DNA of 64,000 nucleotides, from NCBI GenBank assembly GCA_035654355.1, contig DASRXC010000068.1, positions 49,080 to 113,079 on the forward strand, read 5' to 3'. Shown here piece after piece: positions 59,501 to 64,000 of the stretch (positions within the stretch are counted from its first letter, which is position 1; every line of letters starts with the position of its first letter). The position numbers and the translations under genes were made by a program. The notes below the pieces were generated by a model. That model ran no database searches. It was not told the origin of the DNA and worked only from the letters and a program-made list of their open reading frames with translations. Source of the stretch: JAFAHD01 sp035654355 (GTDB lineage: Bacteria > Vulcanimicrobiota > Vulcanimicrobiia > Eremiobacterales > Eremiobacteraceae).

Positions 59501-59680
59501 GAGGCCGATATTGACGAAACAGGCGCCCATGCCGGGCAAGACGTTCTCGACGCGCCCTTTATAGATCGAGCCGATGACCTTCTCTTCGCGTTCGAAGTAG
59601 ATCTCAGCAAGCGCGCCTTCTTCCAAGACGGCGACTCGGTTTTCCCAGTCGTCGGTTGAGATGAGTATCTCGGTTTTCAA
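56510..59680 (-). CDS. rne: Ribonuclease E/G with long disordered scaffold tail
   Basis: A 1056-residue protein. Residues 1-125 include an S1 domain inside the RNase E/G N-terminal fold (EREEKVIGSIYKGRVENVLP), then the RNase H-like catalytic region with the two metal-binding Asp in TVVDVNTGKFTG (about 300) and IVVDFIDM (about 347), and the Zn-link CPYCNGLG (about 403). A TRAM/OB-like domain follows (GVAVVDNWLIDVKDAANGVG about 515). The last 450 residues are low-complexity, with Arg clusters (RRRRRRGRGGRRSG, DRDRDRGRGGRGARP) and three repeats RQLYGAP, RQLYPPP, RQLYPPS near 771, 908 and 957. It should process and decay RNA, and the tail probably assembles a degradosome-like complex. It has a long leader (59681-60114). 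Confidence 0.94.
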   Translation of the reverse strand: MKTEILISTDDWENRVAVLEEGALAEIYFEREEKVIGSIYKGRVENVLPGMGACFVNIGLGRNAFLYVDDIRRDPINIGEEEMTERRRGHTVGELLKVGDEILVQVVKEPRGLKGARVSTNISLPGRYLVLMPTGRYSGVSSRIEDEKERERLKHIMRRLRPEGMATIVRTAAAGVSEAELLADIGVQVRLWHTILESYRRATAPALLHKDLNLVFKAVRDFLTSDVESVTIDSKEQYEEIRSTMSLFGPQYLNRLKLWQGPGNLFEVRGIDDELQKLLKPKIFLPSGGHLVIESTEALTVVDVNTGKFTGGRNLEDTIVRTNIEAAAEIARQVRLRDIGGIIVVDFIDMAHERSREQVIETLSEALRRDRTRSTIQMFSNLGLLEFTRKRVGKDLAGQLRSECPYCNGLGDVMSSETIAIGLLRQIRQNSIDQGSGRNWDIVTDPSVATQLMGWYHEEFEKLAKSFNAELRLFVQPQRHRENVLVEAAQRQRKPLVVGKEIEADLLPVRLPDPAAGVAVVDNWLIDVKDAANGVGQIVKLRVTSVDGNLVHADLAEPLQAPKRRRRRRGKAAAESEAASKPLPPAQPEGIERMAMPSGIFGLEEDEEEDYTMRGRPAGRTRGVSAATSGARSRGGREESRTARSGRGQQQRGRRSRSAADERGFKPLVVGGESDIDYEDEDESSVVVVPTKGKPAPAARETRDEDTEAGATRRRRRRRGRGGRRSGEPREVTTADEEPEPIRAEADADVETPREHAPERERRPRRFSGPIRQLYGAPVELERDDTGERTERAERHKTPREEEPSEREPRRAREPRRPVRSPESELNGETDELDTVVAPGKLAAVDIEFLPPGSVRPRRTLTEDEEREPRRDGRLDRGPRERDRGPRDRDRDRDRGRGGRGARPARGPVVRQLYPPPDTAAAEPENTSEAAPAQPPLRTAKRRPAFSGQGVAPPKGKVRQLYPPSPEEQTSGVTPSEPQIERGFDDTGTTFEAFVLPQPTPAEESSAPDWTRSGFESEAESAAEDRLFISDEQELEERRRRARERADARRLDETEE

Positions 59681-60241
59681 AAATTTCTACCTTTAGATAA
59701 GCAAAGTGACAAGAGCGTCCCGATCGATGATCGGACGCTGCGGGGTGGGTGTTGTGCGGGGCGCCTGCTGCGGCGCTCCGGTTATGCGTGGTCGGGAGCG
59801 CGGGCCGACTGCCCGCGGTCGTCGATCGTGAAATACCTTCGCTCCTGTGGTGTATGCGGCAAGCGCTCGCGTGTGCCGGGCATCGCCATCTGTGGCCGCC
59901 GGCTCGAGCGATCAGCTCGTCCGCAACTGGGCGCTCCCTGTAATCGTCTCGGGAGCCAGACCGGAGGAGCTTTGTCGCGATGGTGCGTCAGCCGAAAAGA
60001 ACGTGTCGAAAACTTTTCTGTCTGGCGGCGTCCTCGCCTTAGTTCTCGGGACTGCGACGCCAGGCACTGCAACGCGGTAACGCGGTTTTGGGCCTCCGGT
60101 CGTATATGGCCCAGCAACCCTATGATACCACAAATCCGGCTTTTGCGCCTCCAGCGGGACGGGGGCGCCGGGTATGGACCGTTGGCGGCGGGTGGCTCGA
60201 TGCGCCGTTTTGTAGTGTAGCTCGCAATAAGGAGACCAGTT
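59681..60241 (-). other. Long gap holding the RNase E/G leader and the NHL gene's upstream region
   Basis: This 561-base gap has no gene I can support. On the minus strand an extended -10 TGGTATCAT (60122-60130) would give an RNase E/G leader of about 430 bases. Hairpins in it are AGCGTCC[C]GATC / GATCGGACGCT with one bulged C (59714-59739), 34 bases before the start codon, and CGCGGGC / GCCCGCG (59799-59817). RNase E of enterobacteria regulates its own mRNA through a long 5' leader; this could be parallel. Searches by eye for RNase P RNA, tmRNA or known riboswitches found no match. Confidence 0.4.
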
Positions 60242-61444
60242 ATGCGCAATGCATGGAGCCTTGCGATCATTCCCGTTATCCTTTTCCTGATCGCGGCCGA
60301 TCAGCCGGTGCCTGCCCCATCCGCGCCTCCCTCGGGCGTCGCGACGCCCTCCGTGCCGCAGCCTGTACCAGCGACGGCCGCCCCGTCTACCCCGGCCGCT
60401 CCCGCGACTCCACCGGGCACCGTCACGAGCGTAGTCGACCCCGGCTTGCTCACGCACGGCAAGAACGTGCTGCACGGCATCACGCGCGATCCGAAAACAG
60501 GCGACCTCGTTATCGGCGTCTCGAACAAGATCGCACACGTCATCCCGATGGTCACGACGACGTTTTCGAACGATGATTCGCTGCGCAAAGTGACGCCGGC
60601 AGGGGCCGTCTCACGCCTGACCGGCTTCCCATATCCGAACGCCATGCTCTTCAACCCGCACGACGGCATGCTATACGTCGCGGTCGGGGCGGTCGGGTGT
60701 AACGAGCAGCAAGGCGGTATGACAGTCTCCCGGCATTGTCCGGGGACGAACGGCATCATCGTGGTCGATCCGGCGACCGGCGACCATCACGATTTCGTCG
60801 GAGCAGGCCCGGGCTTCGCAGACGGCAAGGGCACGGATGCGCGCTTCACCGCGGCGGGTGGCATCGCGTTCGATCCGGCGACAGGTAATATGTTCATCGC
60901 CGACACGGAGAATCAGCGCGTCCGCCAAGTGACGCTCGACGGCACGGTGACGACGATCGCGGGCTCGGGAACCAGAGGCAACGCCGACGGGAACGGAGCG
61001 ACGGCAAGTTTCGCATATCCGCGCGGCATCGCATACTGCGCAAATGACAAGACCTTGGTCATTGCTGATACCAACAACAACGAGATCCGCAAAGTCACGC
61101 TCGACGGTAAGGTGACGACGATCGCCGGAACGACCGACACTGGGTATGCCGACGGTCCGGCGGCGAGCGCACGCTTCGATCATCCGCGCGGCATCGCGTG
61201 CGACGAAGCGGGCATCGTTTATGTCGCCGACACGGATAATAATGCGATCCGTGCGATCACTACGGCTGGTGCGGTGATCACGCTCGCGGGCGCCAAGCAG
61301 ATGGGGACGGTCAACGCGGTTGGTTCAGCCGCCCGCTTTTCGAATCCGACCGACCTGTGGTACGAGCCGAGCGATCACAGCCTGTACGTGATCGACTTCG
61401 GCGACAACAACGTGCGTAAGGTGACGGCCGCACCTCCGCAATAG
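60242..61444 (+). CDS. Secreted NHL-repeat beta-propeller protein
   Basis: The 400-residue product has a signal peptide (MRNAWSLAIIPVILFLIAAD), a Pro/Ala/Ser/Thr linker (PVPAPSAPPSGVATPSVPQP ...), and a six-bladed NHL propeller with recurring units: GIAFDPATGNMFIADTENQR, GIAYCANDKTLVIADTNNNE, GIACDEAGIVYVADTDNNAI and SLYVIDFGDNNVRKVT, with TTIAGSGTRGNADGNGATAS-type connectors. Such proteins bind carbohydrate, peptide or metal outside the cell. GGAG is nine bases before the ATG. It resembles the propeller at 515-1924 in architecture (signal peptide, linker, propeller) but belongs to a different repeat family. Confidence 0.9.
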   Translation: MRNAWSLAIIPVILFLIAADQPVPAPSAPPSGVATPSVPQPVPATAAPSTPAAPATPPGTVTSVVDPGLLTHGKNVLHGITRDPKTGDLVIGVSNKIAHVIPMVTTTFSNDDSLRKVTPAGAVSRLTGFPYPNAMLFNPHDGMLYVAVGAVGCNEQQGGMTVSRHCPGTNGIIVVDPATGDHHDFVGAGPGFADGKGTDARFTAAGGIAFDPATGNMFIADTENQRVRQVTLDGTVTTIAGSGTRGNADGNGATASFAYPRGIAYCANDKTLVIADTNNNEIRKVTLDGKVTTIAGTTDTGYADGPAASARFDHPRGIACDEAGIVYVADTDNNAIRAITTAGAVITLAGAKQMGTVNAVGSAARFSNPTDLWYEPSDHSLYVIDFGDNNVRKVTAAPPQ

Positions 61445-61484
61445 AAAATAAACTCGGGCAGTCCGGCTCTTCGCTGTCTCGCGC

Positions 61485-61934
61485 CTAATTGGACGCCCCC
61501 GCAGGCGCGCGTGCGGGAGCGATCTCCGTTCGTTTTATTTCCCGCTCGCATTTCGTGCAGTGAAAACCGACATCGATCGTGCCGCCACACTCTTTGTGGA
61601 TGATGTTGCTCAGGTCGGGTCCTTTAGTAAAACGCTTGCCCCACGAGCGCAGCGCGAGCACGACGGGTCCGAGCGCCCGACCCTTTTCGGTCAGCACGTA
61701 CTCGTGACGATCCGGGTGAGTCTGATAGCGCTGTCGTTTCAGGATGCCGGCCTCGGTGAGTTTGTTCAGCCGGGCGGACAGGATGTTGTCTGCGATGCCC
61801 GTCGCTTTGAAATCCTCAAACCGTCGAGCACCCAGGATTGCGTCGCGGACGATGAGCAGCGTCCACCACTCCCCCACAACGTCGAGCGTTCGGGCAATCG
61901 GGCACGGTAAAGCGGCCAAGCTCGTGTGTCGCAT
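61485..61934 (-). CDS. HxlR-family transcriptional regulator
   Basis: Start is ATG 61934 (MRHTSLAALPCPIARTLDVV), six bases after the -10 TATACT, so the transcript is nearly leaderless. The 149-residue winged-helix protein has CPIARTLDVVGEWWTLLIVR with the conserved Cys of redox- or aldehyde-sensing HxlR proteins, DAILGARRFEDFKATGIADN, ILSARLNKLTEAGILKR and a C-terminal extension with a zinc-ribbon-like Cys pair (CGGTIDVGFHCTKCE), less usual in the family. It probably represses itself and the divergent membrane gene through the two palindromes at 61950 and 61982. Confidence 0.9.
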   Translation of the reverse strand: MRHTSLAALPCPIARTLDVVGEWWTLLIVRDAILGARRFEDFKATGIADNILSARLNKLTEAGILKRQRYQTHPDRHEYVLTEKGRALGPVVLALRSWGKRFTKGPDLSNIIHKECGGTIDVGFHCTKCEREIKRTEIAPARAPAGASN

Positions 61935-61940
61935 GTCCCA

Positions 61941-61998
61941 AGTATAGCCACTTGCATCATGCAAGTCAATGTGGTAGAGTCGCTTGTATCACGCAAGT
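61941..61998 (-). promoter_or_regulatory. HxlR promoter with two palindromic operators
   Basis: Minus strand: -35 TTGACT (61964-61969) and -10 TATACT (61941-61946) are 17 bases apart, a near-consensus promoter, with the ATG six bases after the -10. The perfect palindrome ACTTGCAT-C-ATGCAAGT (61950-61966) fills the spacer and overlaps the -35. A second copy with three mismatches (GCTTGTATCACGCAAGT, 61982-61998) lies 32 bp away, about three helical turns, nearer the divergent gene at 62024. Confidence 0.8.
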
Positions 61999-62023
61999 TA
62001 CTAGCGAGAAAGCGAGGAACCCC

Positions 62024-62728
62024 ATGCTCGACCTACTTCGTACCCTCACCCTTGGGGCTACAGCCGGAACTCTTTTCGCGGCGCTCCTCAGCGCGTTGCC
62101 GATCCGTCCGGGTGCGCGCCTGGCGCTCGGCGCGGGCATCGGCACTTGGATCTCGCTGGTCATCGCGCTCGCCGGCTCCGGCGCGGTATCGGGCTCGCCG
62201 ATCGTCCTGCCAGTACTGTTCGCGCTGCCGCTGGTTGCGGCAGGGCTGGCCGCAACATCGGCGGCTTCACGCTCGGCGATGATGGCCATTCCGGCGCAGC
62301 TGATCATCGCGCTCAATGCGATGCGCGTGGTCGGCGTCCTCATGGTTCTCGCCGGCGTCGCAGGCCAGATGAGCGGACCTTTCCCCTACTTCGCCGGCAT
62401 CGGCGACATCATCACCGGGGTTTTCGCCCTGCCTGTCGCGCGCTTGGCGGCGAAGAATCCGCGCGACGCACGTGTCCTGAGTTGGAATATCTTCGGCACG
62501 CTCGATCTCATCGTCGCAGTGTCGCTTGGGGTAACGTCGGTGAACGGATCACCGCTGCAAGTCTTCCACGTGGGACCGGGAGCGACCGCGATGACGACGC
62601 TGCCGTGGGCTCTCATTCCGCTCGTGCTCGTGCCGACGTTCCTGATCGGCCATGCGCTCATCTTCGCGCACGTGCGCGCGGCAGCGAGCGATGCGAATGA
62701 CGCTCGGGCTCGTCTTGCGCAGGCCTAG
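62024..62728 (+). CDS. Seven-helix integral membrane protein, HxlR-controlled
   Basis: The ATG at 62024 has GAGGA seven bases upstream; codons further upstream overlap the operators. The 234-residue protein is very hydrophobic with about six to seven helices (LGATAGTLFAALLSALP; LALGAGIGTWISLVIALAG; VLPVLFALPLVAAGLAATS; MMAIPAQLIIALNAMRVVGV; FNIFGTLDLIVAVSLGV-like; LPWALIPLVLVPTFLIGHAL). No family is recognised. Its regulator is the divergent HxlR gene, so it may act in response to an electrophile or oxidant; that is inference. It ends before the convergent MFS gene. Confidence 0.75.
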   Translation: MLDLLRTLTLGATAGTLFAALLSALPIRPGARLALGAGIGTWISLVIALAGSGAVSGSPIVLPVLFALPLVAAGLAATSAASRSAMMAIPAQLIIALNAMRVVGVLMVLAGVAGQMSGPFPYFAGIGDIITGVFALPVARLAAKNPRDARVLSWNIFGTLDLIVAVSLGVTSVNGSPLQVFHVGPGATAMTTLPWALIPLVLVPTFLIGHALIFAHVRAAASDANDARARLAQA

Positions 62729-62793
62729 AACGCGCGGATCGGTTGCAAAGCCTCTACAACTACTGAGCAAGCACGCAGCAGACAGTCAAGCCT

Positions 62794-63981
62794 TCACGGT
62801 TTGGCTGTTTGCACTTGTTCATCTCGTAGCGCGAACACCGCAACGGTCAGGACCAGCGCGACCCCGCCGGCAACGCTGAACGGGAGAAAACCGGTTCCTC
62901 GCCAGAGTAAGCCCGCCCAGACTCCGGCGGCGATAGTCGCCAAGCCCGCGCACGCATAGTACAAGCCGAGCGCGCTGCCGACTCGATCGCGCGTTGCGAT
63001 GTCCGCGATCCAGGCGGTGCCAACACCATCCGTGAGCGCCATGAATCCGCCCAGGATCGCGAACAGCGGCCACGCCCACAACGCATCGTGTGCAAAGGCA
63101 AATCCTAAGAACGCAATCGCGAACAACATCAAGCCCGCCGCGAAAATGATGTGGCGCGGCCAACGGTCCGAAAGCCGTCCTGCCGGATAGCTCAGCAGCG
63201 CGTACAACAGATTATAAAGCGCGTACAGCAAGAAGATTCCGACGGTTTCGAATCCCAGCTCTTTGGCGCGAATGATCACTAGGCCGATAGAGAAATTCAC
63301 GAGGTTGAACGCGGTGAGCAAGGCCAGCACGCGCCAGTATCGGCCCGAGAAGTCGATGCGAAAGCGTGTCGTCTCCGCGCGTGCCTGTCTCGGTGGCTCT
63401 TTGACGAAATAGATGAATGCGACGCTGATCAACGCCGGAATGACGCCGACGATGAACAGCGGCCGGATGGCATGATGCAGCGCTTCGTAGAGCCCAAGTC
63501 CGAGCAGCGGTCCCACAACGGCGCCAAAGCTGTCCATCGCGCGGTGGAACCCGAACGCTCGGCCCCGATTGCTCGGCGTCGTGTCGGCTTCGATGATCAC
63601 GTCGCGAGGCGTGGTGCGGATGCCCTTGCCTACGCGGTCGAGCACGCGGCAGAACATCACAAACGGCCAGGTGGTCGCGAATGCGATCAATCCTTTGGCG
63701 ATCGAGGCGATGCCGTAGCCTGCGAACACGAGCGGGCGGCGCGGGTACCGGTCAGCAAGCCATCCGCCGTAGCCTTTGAGCAGCGATGCGGCGCCGTCGG
63801 CACAGCCTTCGATGATGCCGACAACCGCGACCGGCGCGCCCAGCACGACCGTGATGAAGATCGGCAACACGGGAAAGAGCATCTCCGTGGCGGCATCTTG
63901 GAAGAAGCTGACCCACGAGACGATGATGATATTGCGACTGAGTTTATCAGACTGTCGGTTCGTCGCGCCGGTATCGGTCAA
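62794..63981 (-). CDS. MFS transporter
   Basis: A 395-residue permease with 12 predicted helices: the first is IIIVSWVSFFQDAATEMLFP; motif A-like GYGGWLADRYPRRPLVFAGY between helices 2 and 3; RVGKGIRTTPRDVIIEADTT after helix 4; then FGAVVGPLLGLGLYEALHH. The pattern DRVGKGIRTTPRD-x-x-I is typical of the MFS_1 group found as putative multidrug or amino-acid exporters (YfcJ-like). Start is TTG at 63981, 19 bases from the window edge, so an earlier start cannot be excluded. Substrate unknown. Confidence 0.88.
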   Translation of the reverse strand: MTDTGATNRQSDKLSRNIIIVSWVSFFQDAATEMLFPVLPIFITVVLGAPVAVVGIIEGCADGAASLLKGYGGWLADRYPRRPLVFAGYGIASIAKGLIAFATTWPFVMFCRVLDRVGKGIRTTPRDVIIEADTTPSNRGRAFGFHRAMDSFGAVVGPLLGLGLYEALHHAIRPLFIVGVIPALISVAFIYFVKEPPRQARAETTRFRIDFSGRYWRVLALLTAFNLVNFSIGLVIIRAKELGFETVGIFLLYALYNLLYALLSYPAGRLSDRWPRHIIFAAGLMLFAIAFLGFAFAHDALWAWPLFAILGGFMALTDGVGTAWIADIATRDRVGSALGLYYACAGLATIAAGVWAGLLWRGTGFLPFSVAGGVALVLTVAVFALRDEQVQTAKP

Positions 63982-64000
63982 TCGAATTGCATCTTATCGC

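Noticed and set aside
59828..60220. 130-codon open frame in the gap between RNase E/G and the NHL gene.
   Set aside because: Arg/Ser/Gly-rich, no ribosome binding site, and it lies across leader hairpins; no family pattern.
59681..60241. Possible RNase P RNA, tmRNA or 6S RNA in the 561-base gap.
   Set aside because: The conserved RNase P core and tmRNA tag sequences were looked for on both strands and not found.

Overview
The window is a GC-rich bacterial chromosome segment with about 60 protein genes on both strands, short intergenic gaps and many 4-base start/stop overlaps. No rRNA, tRNA, CRISPR array, phage or insertion sequence was seen. The gene set (an R3H-domain SpoIIIAA-like ATPase next to tmk and holB, PolX, family B polymerase, PdxS/PdxT, PilT, a large RNase E/G, many secreted beta-propeller and proline-rich proteins) suggests a poorly cultured lineage such as Eremiobacterota/Vulcanimicrobiota or a relative. 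That placement is inference; there is no marker RNA here to test it.

Layout. 1-8 kb: a truncated edge gene, then a minus-strand run of two proline-tailed secreted proteins, a family B DNA polymerase, a Gfo/Idh/MocA dehydrogenase, an O-methyltransferase and a YncE-like propeller. 8-16 kb: SGNH lipoprotein, an ArsR/SRPBCC pair with a doubled operator, nicotinate phosphoribosyltransferase, PolX, a PHP phosphoesterase and a Rieske oxygenase. 16-21.3 kb: desaturase, UppS with a self-regulating HTH/membrane pair, an ArsP-like permease, IlvE. 21.3-23.4 kb: the most unusual stretch, with a promoter carrying a palindrome, two hairpins with the same loop, a 56-residue repeat peptide and a membrane protein with a degenerate HD-GYP domain. 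23.4-31 kb: beta-lactamase-fold protein, arginase, PiT transporter with DUF47 partner, UPF0173 hydrolase, sirtuin, QueG, TonB-like protein, DUF169. 31-38 kb: secreted protein, glutamate dehydrogenase, YchF, MscS channel, bifunctional nuclease family protein, MTA phosphorylase, Uma2 nuclease. 38-46.5 kb: GMC dehydrogenase pair, holB-tmk-R3H ATPase, arginine/lysine/ornithine decarboxylase, quinone oxidoreductase. 46.5-54 kb: small membrane protein, histidine kinase, STAS protein, response regulator, MOSC, HNH, PdxT/PdxS, PilT. 54-64 kb: IspE with a nucleotidyltransferase, a duplicated-motif small protein, a carbonic-anhydrase-like protein, RNase E/G with a long leader, NHL propeller, HxlR regulator with paired operators and its divergent membrane gene, and an MFS transporter.

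Two themes recur. Several small regulators (ArsR, an HTH next to uppS, HxlR) sit beside clear palindromic operators placed over their own promoter or ribosome binding site. Several genes (tmk, the MOSC gene, the PiT gene, perhaps the secreted protein at 31.4 kb) have no ATG/GTG/TTG where homology and the Shine-Dalgarno site place the start, which suggests relaxed start-codon use. At least two transcripts (9000, 61934) look leaderless or nearly so, with a -10 box 6-7 bases before the start codon.
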